This document shows, piece after piece, positions 43,320 to 54,523 of a stretch of 64,000 nt of DNA (positions are counted from its first letter, which is position 1; every line of letters begins with the position of its first letter). Source of the DNA: Gnetum montanum. Taxonomy: Eukaryota > Streptophyta > Gnetopsida > Gnetales > Gnetaceae. The notes beneath the pieces were generated by a model that was given only the letters and a program-made list of their open reading frames with translations, ran no database searches and was not told the DNA's origin. Where the stretch lies: assembly GCA_015680685.1 (NCBI GenBank), contig MNCI01010775.1:167735-231734 (forward strand). Direction: 5' to 3'. A program made the translations under genes and the position numbers.

Positions 43320-43640
43320 CTTCATAATTAAATAAGTTCAAAAAGCATGAGAATTGGAGTAATAATGGTTAGGTTATGACTCAAGAAACCTAGGAGGTCA
43401 AAGCTTAGATCAGAGAATAAATTTCAAAAAATCTCCCTTGACTCAAATGAAAAATGGTGAAAACAATTGGTTCCATCCCCACATATATGTAGGTTTCTTA
43501 AGAGCTGATATTAGAGACCTAACATTGGGGATCCTATATCAATGTGAACTCAATATCGAGGACTGAATATCAAAGCCTAAGAAATTTTATTTTTCATAAG
43601 GGTCTAATGGGAAATTTTATTCTTTTCGATGTTTGGAAGG
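43320..43640 (-). mobile_element. Probable 3' LTR remnant of old Athila-type element
   Basis: The minus strand has the spaced GATAT motifs and GGATCCCC seen at the start of the 5' LTR of the same old element (58,740-58,852): CTTTGATATT, CCTCGATATTG, GATATAGGATCCCCAATGTT. Only the U3 side can be recognised. Confidence 0.45.
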
Positions 43641-44507
43641 TTTTAAGGTTTTTCAAAGGGTTTAGTTGATGAAGATATGCTCATTATTATGAAAATTTGT
43701 CATTGGTAGTTCATAAAGAAGGAATCCCAGGCTACAATAGTTCATAAGATGGATAAGAAGGATAATGGATTCATGTTGTGAGAAAAAATAGTTTAAATAA
43801 TATGGAAAGTGTTTATTGACATTTGTTGATAGTAGAAGGTTCAAGATGATGTGGAATTACTTGGCAAGTATAAGATACAACAATTATACAAGTGTGTCCT
43901 CCACAAAGCAGGCTCTAGCCCTCAATGCCCTTATATAACCATGCCTAAAAGTGTCCTTAGGCACATAAGGAGTTGAATGTAATGCATACCTATTTAGCAA
44001 AACACACATTTTAGTATCGCCAAGTTGAGAAACTAACTCTATGTTACTCAAAACCACAAGTTATGATTATTCAAACAGTGAGATAAGATGGACTTAGAAG
44101 GGATTGTAGAAATTGGGACATGAGGTATCTTACCATAGGTATAATGAATTCTTATTTTTTATTAGTAGTTAAAGTAATCACTAGCCTTTCTATCCAAGAT
44201 TCAAACCAAGTCCAGACCACATTCCAATGACATCACATTGTGTCATCTCTTGGAATTACAATTGTAAGACTATCAATGTTTCAAGCAGTATCATTAGTTG
44301 GTGTATTATCCAAGGGAGGAGTTTATTCATGGCACTTCGGTTTATTTTTTAGATTTTTGAGAAGCCACCTATCTTCAGGCATGGGTAACATGTCTTTCCA
44401 GTGAAACCCCTAGAAATTTATTTTGTGCTCTTTTATTTTTATTTATGTCAACCTTTCAAGGCAACACTCATTTTACTCTTACTCCCATTTTTCATTAGAT
44501 CTACAAG
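43641..44507 (-). mobile_element. Old Athila-type element, 3' internal region (part 2)
   Basis: Non-coding minus-strand stretch. Around 43,880-43,960 it matches the 3' region of the younger copy (GGGCATTGAGGGC, then GCCTGCTTTGTGGAGGACAC, against 55,940-55,980). It is separated from part 1 (46,781-47,440) by the solo LTR insertion. Confidence 0.6.
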
Positions 44508-44512
44508 GATAT
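44508..44512. repeat. Target-site duplication GATAT (left)
   Basis: Identical to 46,776-46,780 on the other side of the solo LTR. Confidence 0.85.
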
Positions 44513-45033
44513 TGTGCTGACCGAAATCGTCGGTGCGAGGCTGGAACGTTACAAGCACCGAAAGATCTGCGGGCGAGCACAGTTGACCCTACCTCCACTT
44601 GAGGGCAAGCTGGAACGGACGAAGGCAGAGTGCCTTGAATGGTCCGCACACGGATCAAACAAGGACTTCCCCAACGTTTGCCACTACAACACGTTGGGTT
44701 ATACATAAACAATGCACGTTAAATGTAAACCGTAAACAAGCACGATAACGTAAATGAGCCTGTAAACGTAAACTGAAAAACGAAGAAAACTACAATAAAT
44801 TAGAGCAAAATGTAAACTGTTTTGTATTAAGAATTGATTACAAAGTGCACCGGTCCAAACGCAGTTGTGGCTTTGACACAAGGCAGACGAAAGGCCCCGG
44901 CGTGTGTATGAATGACTCGGCTGGGACACTGTAGGTGGAGCGTAGAGACTGTGCTCGGCGTACAGGACTTCCAGCGTAGAGGGTTTTTGGCTCTGGTTAG
45001 AAATTTTTGTCGCCCCCAAAAACGCAGAAAACT

Positions 45034-45049
45034 GGGCTATTTATAGGGG
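45034..45049 (-). promoter_or_regulatory. TATA box of solo LTR
   Basis: The minus strand reads CCCCTATAAATAGCCC, canonical, with the tandem array immediately upstream as U3. Confidence 0.7.
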
Positions 45050-45194
45050 TAGGGTTACCGGGAAAATCGGACTGGGAGACACGTGGGCGTATACGCTGGG
45101 CGTATACGCTACATCAGGCCGGATTTAATTTACAAGTGTTACATTTGCTGGTGTACACGCTGGGCGTATACGCTGTGGGTGCTGAGCGTAGAGG

Positions 45195-45250
45195 ATGCCA
45201 GCGTAAGCGTATAGCATGCCAGCGTAAGCGTATAACATGCCAGCGTAAGC
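45195..45250. repeat. 21-bp tandem repeat, 2.7 copies
   Basis: Units ATGCCAGCGTAAGCGTATAGC at 45,195 and 45,216, with a partial third at 45,237. Part of the U3 of the solo LTR, between the TATA and the 181-bp array. Confidence 0.85.
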
Positions 45251-45297
45251 CAAAAATGTGCACAGCGTATACACATGAAAATGCTTCATTTTAAGGT

Positions 45298-46500
45298 CAA
45301 AATTGATTTTTGGGTGCCCAAGAGCTATTGGGAACCTTGGGGAAGGTCCTGGGGGGTTCAGACGCTCAGTTCTGGCACATTTTGATGCATTTCTAGAGCC
45401 CGAAAGTCTGTCTACGCTGGCTGCACGCCGGGCGTATACGCCGGGCGTGCAGGAATGGAAGACCATCATTCGGAGCCCAAAATTCGATTTTCAAGTGCCT
45501 GAGACCTGCTGGGAACCTTGGGAAAGGTCCGGGGGGGTCCAGACGCTCGATTCTAGCACGTTTTGATGCATTTCTGGAGCCCGAGAGTCTGTCTACGCTG
45601 GCTGCACGCCGGGCGTATACGCCGGGCGTGCAGGAATGGAAGACCATCATTCGGAGCCCAAAATTCGATTTTCAAGTGCCTGAGACCTACTGGGAACCTT
45701 GGGGAAGGTTCCAGGGGGTTTGGACGCTCGATTTTGGTACGTTTTGATGCATTTTTGGAGCCCGAAAGTTGCTATACGCTGGCTGCACGCCGGGCGTATA
45801 CGCCGGGCGTATACGCCGGGCGTGCAGGAATGGAAGACCATCATTCGGAGCCCAAAATTTGATTTTCAAGTGCCTGAGACCTGCTGGGAACCTTGGGGAA
45901 GGTCTTGGGGGGTCCAAAAGCTTGATTCTGGCACGTTTTGATGCATTTTTGGAGCCCAAAATTTGCTGTACGCTGGCTGCACGCTGGGCGTATACGCCGG
46001 GCGTGCAGGAATGGAAGGCCGTCATTCGGAGCCCAAAATTTGATTTTCAAGTGCCTGAGACCTGCTGGGAACCTAGGGGAAGGTCCTGGGGGGTCTAGAC
46101 GCTCGATTCTGGCACGTTTTGATGCATTTTTGGAGCCCAAAAGTTGCTATACGCTGGCTGCACGCCGGGCGTATACGCTGGGCGTGCAGGAATGGAAGAC
46201 CATCATTCGGAGCCCAAAATTTGATTTTCAAGTGCCTGAGACCTGTTGGGAACCTTGGGGAAGGTCCTGGGGGGTCTAGACGCTCGATTCTGGCACGTTT
46301 TGATGCATTTTTGGGGCCTGAAAATCTGTCTACGCTGGCTGCACGCCGGGCGGATACGCTGGGCGTGCAGGAATGGAATGCCATCATTCGGAGCCCAAAA
46401 GTCGATTTTCAAGTGCCTGAGACCTGCTGGGAACCTTGGGGAAGGTCCGGGGGGGTCTAGACGCTTGATTTTAGCATGTTTTGAGGAGTTTTTGAGCCCC
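45298..46500. repeat. 181-bp GC-rich tandem array, about 6.6 copies
   Basis: The phrase ACGCTGGCTGCACGC recurs at 45,414, 45,595, 45,776, 45,970, 46,151 and 46,332, i.e. steps of 181, 181, 194, 181 and 181. The 194 step carries an extra 13-bp GCCGGGCGTATAC. Each unit has a CGTATACG palindrome within GGGCGTATACGCCGGGCG and a conserved CATCATTCGGAGCCCAAAA. Open frames of about 100 codons here are by-products of the repeat. Confidence 0.92.
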
Positions 46501-46775
46501 AAAAGTTTCTATATGCTGTGTCTTACGCTGGGCATGTGTAGGCCAGCGTACATGATACATACTTAGTGAAAACCAAGTATTTTGAGCTCAAGATTTGCCA
46601 AGTTTGAGGCCAGATGTCCTCGTAGTCTTCTGTGGGTCCCAGGGAACTTTTACTTGCTCACTTTGACTTCGTTTGATACTATTCTGAGGCTTTCAAGCTT
46701 GGTCATGCTGAGGACCAACATGACTTAGCTTAATTTCTGTCTTCAAGTGTTAGCCAAAATTTTTGTGGTGTTTCA

Positions 46776-46780
46776 GATAT
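46776..46780. repeat. Target-site duplication GATAT (right)
   Basis: Matches 44,508-44,512. Confidence 0.85.
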
Positions 46781-47800
46781 AATACAAACTTAGAAACATG
46801 ATAGAACTCATAACAATAATCCAAAAGAATTTACAAATCCCTTTGATGTCACACCCTTTGCATTCCTACTTGGTTCTTCAGTTTTCAGTCTAGGCATAAT
46901 GATCACATATTTATTCTTAGCTATATGATGGAAAATAATATCATTATGGCTATGGTAAGAACCTCTTATTAATGGAATGGATGGATGGATGATGGGCGAT
47001 CACTGTTTAAATAATCAATCCCTTATGACTTGATAAAATAGAGAAATCTTCACCTTATTGGGCTACATCTTGCCTTTATTCAATGTGTCTTATTAGTAAT
47101 CAAAATTATTTATAAAGGGATTGAAAACAAAGAATTAAAGAAATGAAAAAGATAGTAAGAATTATAAAAAAGTATAAGAAATGAAATGTTAAAAGAATGA
47201 AAAATATTAAAGAATCAAAAAATGTTTAAAAATATCAAAAATTTAAGAAATAAAAAATGTGAAAGAATAAGAAGATGTCAAAGAATGTGAAAGATATAAA
47301 AGGATAGGAAAAATTATATCAAGAAATAGGAAAAGTAAAAAGAACTATAAAACAAAAAATGGAAAAGCCTTTATTAATCCTAGAATTAAGGTATAGTATC
47401 TCCCCAATAACTAAACTCATAGGTAAGTGTTCAAAAAATGCTTCATAGGTCTCTTGGATCATACACATTAGGTGATTCACTTACCATCTTTATTGATTTA
47501 AATTTTCTATTATTATTCCATGTGATCTTGATGGTAGTTGAGTTTTGATCATCTAAGTCCTTCTCTTTCCGTTTTGGTGTATGATTATGAGTTATTAATT
47601 TTATTTTTGGGTCCTTAGTTGGAGTCATTTTCTAAGAATGGAAATTAATAAATGAATCAAATTGTTCCATGCGTATTTTGGACAGCTCAAGGTTCTTAGT
47701 TAGTGGCCACAAGGTATCTTTTGGTTTATTGGCTCCTACTATTTCTTTTACACATATTTGTTTTTCATTGTTGTTTTGGATTGGTATGGTAAATATGTTG
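46781..47800 (-). mobile_element. Old Athila-type element, 3' internal region (part 1)
   Basis: Follows protease directly on the minus strand. It holds a decayed coding tail (47,443-47,628), then a T-rich tract (minus strand, about 47,100-47,350) of short TTCTTT-ACATTTTT repeats, then a GTGACATCAAAGGG block equal to GTGACTTCAAGGG of the younger copy. No RT, RNase H or integrase is present between protease and this region. Confidence 0.65.
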
Positions 47801-50539
47801 GCATTCTGAATGATTGGTCCACAATTGCAGACTTTTCTATTAGCAGTAATGCATGAGATTCATTACTTATGTATGGCTTTGTACTTATTCTCCATTGAGA
47901 TCTCAATAGATAGATCTCCCATACTTAGCTTAGCATCCATTGTGCTAGCCCATGCTCTCTCCATGATGATTGGAAGTTTGCTGGATAAGTCCACCAATTG
48001 ATAGTGGTCACTACATCATTTATCTATTCCAAAGGAATGGTGATGGGTTAATCTACAAGCTCTAACCTGATGTTTCATTCTTTCAATGGTGGTAGATTCC
48101 ATACTTGATATGTTTCATAAGAAATCAAATTTACCTTGAAACTTGAGTCTAATAGAGCTTTGCATGGTAGATATCCAGCTACTTGTAAATAAATTAAAGG
48201 AATTGCTAGATCAATTCTTTTCTTAGGGAGTGGTCCTAACTTAATCCAATCTATGACTATTTCAGTGAGCATGATAGTTTGTATCTTTGTATTGGATGAT
48301 GAAGAAATCTTGTTGGTAGTAAGAGAATCTGTGGTAGGGGAAGTTGGTCTCGATGAAGCTCTAATTCTATCAACATTTTCAAGATTTGTCCTAAAGAAAG
48401 AATGTTTCTTTATTTAACCCTTAGTGTTGCTAGTAGGATTCTCTATCTGAATGTTCACTACCCTTGTAGCATTTCTCTACTATGGTTGTGATGGTAATTC
48501 ACCATGCATAGCAAGTGGTGGAATTGATGGTAAAGAATTGGAAAATGATTTAATGGGCCAGCTATTGGAAAATGTGCGTGAGGCCTTTGATCCCTCGGAG
48601 TAGTAGGTCTTTAGTATTCTAGTCGATAGTAAGGAGAAGAAGTTTGAATTGATGTTTTGCTTGAAGATATTAGATGTTGAACATAATATCCATAAGGGTA
48701 TGGTTTCCTATATGGATATTGTTGCCTTGGTAGTGGCTTTGCCCACATCTATAGTTGTTGCCACTACTGTTGATATTGCTTTTATGGTTTAGGGTAGGCT
48801 CTGCTTGGGTAATATGTTGGTTGGAAGGGTTGCCTGATATTACCTCAAGGATAAGGCAGCCTTCTAGGCATCTGATTCTTGACAAAGCTTAGATTGAGTG
48901 CATATATCCTAGATTCTTGCAAGTGGACTAGAACATGACAACATCCCTTAGGATGTTCATATTGGCAAACTTTGCATCCTTCCTCTTCCTTAGAATTGGA
49001 GTCAATGTATCCTTCAAAAAAAGTAACTTTTTCTTTGTGCTTATAAATTTCTTGGCCATAATCTCTTTTCTTCTTCCTTTCCTTCCCCCATTTAAGAGCT
49101 TGTTTAATCTTTTCTTCCACAATCTTTAGGGCCGTAGCAAATTTTTCATCCACTAAATCCCAAAATGTTTCTACTTTAGTTGCTATATCATTGACTAATT
49201 TTTAAATAGGTAGAGTCTTTTTCTGAATAACATGTTCCAAGGTTTCATCCTCTTACTTGTCACATATATGCACATATCTCTTTCAAATTAATGGATCTCT
49301 ATTATACTCTTCAACCAATTTCCTCTTTCTTAACTCATCTTCCTCTTTTGCCACTTGGCCTTTGGATGCAATGGACGATCATTTATAATAACTTACCTTG
49401 GGAATAAACCCCAAGAGTCTCTCTAGTTTTGCTCCACAACCCATCTACAATTTGCCTAAGTTGTTCCCTTGGTGAAAATCTATGGCTTGGACATTTGTGC
49501 AATAGTGAATAGTATTTTCCCATTGCTGCATCAAGGGTCTCATGATTCCCTTACTTCCATCCTTAGATTTGTTTCCTTAAATTAGACACTCATGAATATA
49601 TTTGGTATTTTTCATTGAAGAGTTTGAGCATGGTACTCCAACATTTGATTGATTTAGGTTCCAATGACCTATACCAGCTCTCAGCATTCTTCACAAGTGT
49701 TCTAGGAAATCGTTTTAAATTTTTCCAATCACTTTCAATATTTTGGAGGGTGCAAGCATCATCAAAAGCTTGAAGGTGATGTTGCGGATTAGCATTATAG
49801 CCACTTTCAAATCTTGGCATCTTGTCATGTCTAGCCATTTAATTAAAATATTTGTCACATGGGTAATTGGTATATGAATAGCTTCTTGAATATTTATCAT
49901 GCTTTGGATTTCCACAAGAGTTTCATCATCATGATCATGTTCATGTACTTTGTTGTAGCAATGAATCCTTCTATGCTCATATCTTTCTTGATCCTCTCTT
50001 TGATCCTTTTGTCTCCTTTGTTCATATTCTTCATCTTCTATATTAGAGTGTCTTGAATATCGATCATGATGGTCATGTGTCTTACTTTCTTCCTTATCAT
50101 AGTCCTAGTACTTTTTTTTTCTTCAGTCAGAGTCCACTAATGATCATGATGAGCTAGATGAGGTATCAAGAAAATGATGTTGACTTGTTCTCCTTTCATT
50201 ACTCTTATATGCTTCTTTGTAAGATTTGGTAGGAATCCTTGTCCTTGATTTTTGCTTACTCCTTAAGTCAGTAGCCTCCCCCTTAGGTGTCTTTGATAGA
50301 GTGGAATGAAGTTGCGGTTTGATAGGTTTCTCAAGTTTGATGATAGGTATTTTTAAAGGCTCCTCATGGTTTTGGTGTAGTTGCTCTAAAATAAATGCAT
50401 CAGCATCAAGTTCCTCCAAGACAACAGAAGTGTTGACTTGCTTCCCACTGTTGTGCATATGTTTAATCTCCATGATAGCATCTCTCCTCATACACTCCTT
50501 TGTGAGTTCATAGGGTCTTGTCATGTGCTAAGTCACATG
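47800..50539 (-). pseudogene. Gag-protease of old Athila-type element (3' part)
   Basis: The minus strand continues the gag begun at 57,803-57,527 after the nested insertion. The gag core is at 49,838-49,590 (MPRFESGYNANPQHHLQAFDDAC, NAESWYRSLEPKSIKCWSTML). A zinc-knuckle-like CKVCQYEHPKGCC lies near 48,950 and HLQESRIYALN near 48,900, then a Tyr/Gln-rich linker. Protease is at 48,272-48,075 (LIYLQVAG-, KALLDSSFKVNLIS; the active-site Gly is now Ser), followed by LPIIMERAWASTMDA to about 47,900. An in-frame TAG at 48,774-48,776 sits at the same place as in the two other copies (CAG-TAG-TGG-CAA). Several other stops and shifts are present. Confidence 0.75.
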
Positions 50540-50544
50540 ATACC
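50540..50544. repeat. Target-site duplication ATACC (left)
   Basis: Identical to 57,522-57,526; it flanks the younger Athila-type element, which sits inside the old gag gene. Confidence 0.9.
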
Positions 50545-51346
50545 TGATGAGCTGTGATATCGCGTATGTGATATCACGTACACGATATCACATCCATGAA
50601 ATTACGGCCTATTGAAACATCTATAAATAAGAGGCAGCTTTCCCTTGTTTCTCCATCTAGATTTAGACCTTATCTAAACTATAGCAATTTTCCCATTCTA
50701 GAGTTTGAATAATTTCCATGTGCCAGCAGTAGGAGTCTCAAAGTGAATGGATCTTTATTTGAGCAAATTGTACCTGAGCACGCATTTGTGTATGGAAATA
50801 AAGACAAGATTTCTGATAAAATTTGTAGCATGTGGACTAAGATAAATAGGATTTAATTATTTTTAAATTTTTAACTACTTTCCTAGATAATTAAATCTCT
50901 CTCAACCCTCAACTCTCCTAGTTAAGTGCATTCAATACAATCGCTCCGAGCACATGTGTAACGCTTGGTAACCTAGTAACAAGTAGTAGCATTTAGTAAT
51001 CCTAGTGGCATTGCACTAGTTCATGGTGTGTGTGGAAAGTGGGAATGAATACTGGTGCTAGGACAATTAGAACTTAGTTAATGAGTAGTTAATGAAAGTT
51101 AGTTAGTCTCTTCCGCCTTCCTCATTAGCATACGCGTTAAAAAGAGAAAAGATATAAAAATCATATACCTCATGCTTACTTAACCATACAACTGTGACAA
51201 TACAAGTAAGCTTGGGAAGACATCGATTGATTAACCTTAAGTGTTCCATAAGGGGCGTAAGCACTTAGTCCTTAGAGTTTGACCGGATCACACGTGAGAC
51301 GCTTGTATTTGTATGGTTGAGTGTAGGGGTACCTCGCAACTCATCA
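50545..51346 (+). repeat. 5' LTR of nested Athila-type element
   Basis: 802 bp, TGATGAG...TCATCA. Near the start are GATATC palindromes (GTGATATCAC at 50,568-50,577), then TATA CTATAAATAA at 50,621-50,630. AATAAAGACAAG near 50,808 may be the polyadenylation signal. Confidence 0.88.
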
Positions 51347-51347
51347 T

Positions 51348-51365
51348 TGGCACTGTTGTTGGGGA
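51348..51365 (+). other. Primer binding site, tRNA-Asp type (diverged)
   Basis: TGGCACTGTTGTTGGGGA, one base after the LTR. It differs from the tRNA-Asp complement TGGCGCCGTTGCCGGGGA at four transition positions. Confidence 0.75.
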
Positions 51366-51495
51366 CTTAGTTGTTTGTGCACTATGTAGAACATAGGAAA
51401 TCATCCATATCTTTGAGAAGCTTAAACGAAACCTTAGGATTGATCAAAAGAAAAAAAACAAGATAATGGTAAACAACACACTAAATAAGACAAAA

Positions 51496-54400
51496 ATGTC
51501 TTCTTCTTCACATAAAAGCACTTCACCACCTAGGAACAACACTAGAGATAGTCGGTGGTGCAACAAAAGTAACCCAGATCTATCAATTCCTCAACAATTC
51601 TAGGTGATATATACTCATTTTGATGAGTATGTACCTAACTTTACTTTTATTCTCCATCAAGATGAGCAACTATGTTGAAGAGACTTGGAGGGTAACATAG
51701 TGTTGCCTCTAGACTGAGCAGTACCCAACATGCTCCTTCATGCTCTCGCACGAATAGGCATGTCACAGTCATATGTAGAGTACATTGCATGCAGTTTTGG
51801 CGCAAGGGATTACCATCCCATAGAAGCACAATGTCAAAGGAACTTGTGATAGGAGAGATATTATACATCATTGAAGGGAAAAGAACCCCATAACGCTCCA
51901 CCCGTCTTAAGCAAAATTGAGGGTGGTGAACTTATTTCAATAGGTTCTCCATAAAATGATGTTCCCCTTATTAATGATGGTGAGGAGGTGGTGTATCAGA
52001 ACCTTCACTTCATGATTCACAATCCTGGTTCTGATCCCCACGAACACCAAGTGTTCAACGAGGGAACACAAACACATGATAAGGGTGGGCATTCTGATCA
52101 TCATCACGATCGGGACCAAGAGAACCAAAGAGGAGGTAGGAAACATCATCATGGTGATGGTTCTCCTTCTTCTTCCCCTTCCTCGTCACATTCACTCTCT
52201 TCTTCAGTATCAGGACGTAGTCATAAGGTGCCTAACTATGAGGATAAGGGTAAGCATAGTGAGAAACCTCGATGAGAGAGTTAAGAAAGAGGACAAGGGC
52301 ACTCGAAAGAATCAAGTCATGAAAGAAAGAAAAGTAGGGAACCACATAGACATCACAGACACTATGAAAGAAATGACCATGAAGAACCCCTAGTTGCAAC
52401 CTGAAGCATGTTAGACATCACGGGGGCTGTGAGAATTCCTACAAGGCACCAGAAAGATAGCAGGATCAAGAGATTAGACATGAATAATATCCCACGATTT
52501 GAGGGGGAATACAATGCTGATCCTCAGAACCACTTACAAGAATTTCACGATGCATGTGTCTTCCAGAACATTGAAAATAAATGGAAAAAGCTAAAGTTGT
52601 TCCCAAGGATACTAGTAAAGGAAGCAGAAAGCTGGTACTAGTCCTTAGAATCAGAAACCGTTAGGAGGTGGAGTATGATGCTAGAACTATTTAATGATAC
52701 ATATCAAACGTACTCCCAGGTGTCCAACCTGCGAAAGTAGATCCAAGGATGGAAGTAGGGAAATCATGAATCCTTGGATGCTACCATGGGCCATTATTAT
52801 GCACTATTACATCATTGTCCAGGCCATGGTTAGTCGTAGCAAGATCAACTAAGCCATCTTGTAGATGGACTTAGGCATGAAACTAGGAGAACCCTTGGAA
52901 CGTATGTACAAGGGAGATTATCAAAGCTTAGGTCCCATCAGATCCATAGATTTTTGAAGTAGCTAAGGAAGAAGGAGAGATACGTAAGAGAGAAAGTGCA
53001 GAAGAGTACAACCGCAATCCTTCCCTCCAAAAAAGGGGAGTGAGATTCTATGAGGAGGAGGAAGAGTCACCACACGAAGAGTTGATGCATAGGAAAACCT
53101 TGCTGCTGCAAAAATTAATAACAGAAGTGTCGGCAAAGGTAGAAAAAATGTGGGACTCCTTAGATAGTAGATTTAAAACCATTCTCAAAATTGTAGAGGA
53201 GTCTAAGGAGTGAGGTAGTGACTATGATAAAAAGAAAAAGAAAGAAGTGATCAATGCATATAACAAAGGTAAGGCTAAAATGGCTATCACCGAAGAGGTT
53301 GTGGATTCTGACACAGAAAATGATGGTGGATGTGAGATATGTCAATATGACCATCCTAAGGGATGTTGCCCAATAATCTCACATTTACAGGAGTCTGGGG
53401 TGTATGCACTCAACCCAAGATTTAACAAACGGTAAGCACCTTGACGGTTACCTTATCCCCAAGGTAACCCGAGGTAATTCCACCAACCATTAACATATTA
53501 TCTAAGTGGAACTCCACCACAACCTATTGAGCAACACCAGTAGTGGCAATACCCACAGTCATGGGGGATGCCACCGCCAAGGAAAAAATACCCTTACAGG
53601 AAACTGGATCCATATGACTACTACGTGCAGCAGCCAATCTCTCCAAGTGACTCTATTGGTCACGTTACACTACAATGTCACTACCAAGCTTGGGAGTATC
53701 ATAGGACTCCTTCTCCTAGGAGAGACACAACACATACATACCATCCTCCGAATCCATCTGCAACTCTCACACCAATAGCTCCATTACCACCCACTCTAGC
53801 AATGCAAGGGAAACTCCCCACTCAACTGCAGCAACACAATGCTACGAGAATCATAAACCTTCAACCCATTACTGGTTCTGACAACCATACAAAGAGAAGA
53901 CCTTTTTTCAGGACCAATAGTCCAAATAAGCTCTCACAACCATAATCAGTTGAACCTCTGAATGCTCCTCCATCAAATAAGGCTTTAGAGCTCCCTTCAA
54001 ACCAAAAACAGAGCTGAATGCACACGGTTATGTTAACACATACCGTCACTAACTGTATTAAGGTGGGTCATCTTCCCAAGAAATTCTTTGATCCTAGAAG
54101 CCACTTAATTTATCTTCAAGTCACTAGGAATGAACCTTGTAAAGCTCTTCTGGACTCAGGTTCTGGAGTCAATTTAATATCACAAGAGATGTATAAATCC
54201 TAAAACCTGCCCCCACTAAAAAAGAGCAATATTTACTTAGAGCTTGCTGACCAATCCATCATTTTTCCCTTGGGACAAGTTGAGGACATTGTTACCACTG
54301 TGTGTGGGTGGTCATACCCAACTAATTTGCTAGTGATCCAAGTAAACAATGACAAAGGGGACTTTCCAATAATAATGGGAAAGGCATGGCTAAGTACCAT

Positions 54401-54523
54401 AAATGCATGCCTAGGAATCCATGATCTTTCTCTAAAAATATCTAAGGAAAACACTTTTGGGAAGATTGAGAGGAAGAAAGGTCCATGCATCACATATAGT
54501 GATATAAGGTGTGATTGCGTATA
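51496..54523 (+). pseudogene. Gag-protease of nested Athila-type element
   Basis: Starts at ATG 51,496 (MSSSSHK), matching the MASSHA start of the copy at 61,085. Collinear segments are YTHFDEYVPNFTFILHQDEQL; NPGSDPHEHQVFNEGT at 52,021; the Ser/His-rich linker; the gag core at 52,480-52,880 (IPRFEGEYNADPQNHLQEF, KEAESWY); CEICQYDHPKGCCP at 53,331; HLQESGVYALN at 53,390; and a Pro/Tyr-rich stretch. Protease is at 54,018-54,523 (KALLDSGSGVNLISQ with an intact DSG, then GDFPIIMGKAWLSTINACL). About 20 stops and at least two shifts. TAG at 53,541-53,543 is the one shared with both other copies. Confidence 0.8.

Larger units (their letters stand above)
44513..46775 (-). mobile_element. Solo LTR with repeat-rich U3
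   Basis: A 2,263-bp unit bounded by TG (44,513) and CA (46,775) and flanked by a perfect 5-bp duplication GATAT (44,508-44,512 and 46,776-46,780). The minus-strand TATA at 45,034-45,049 gives an R/U5 of about 500 bp to the left. U3, to the right, is a GC- and CpG-rich 181-bp tandem array. No internal region is present, so it is a solo LTR left by recombination between the two LTRs. It interrupts the old minus-strand Athila-type element. The parent family cannot be named from the LTR alone. The many intact CpG sites contrast with the AT-rich surroundings and suggest a young insertion. Confidence 0.85.

Noticed and set aside
45007-46566. Many overlapping open frames of 65-114 codons on both strands
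   Set aside because: They are translations of the 181-bp GC-rich tandem array; the period is not a multiple of three, so frames drift, and nothing resembles a protein family.
47100-47400. A-rich repeats on the plus strand as a possible origin or matrix region
   Set aside because: On the element's own strand it is the T-rich spacer that also occurs in the nested copy at 54,880-55,010.
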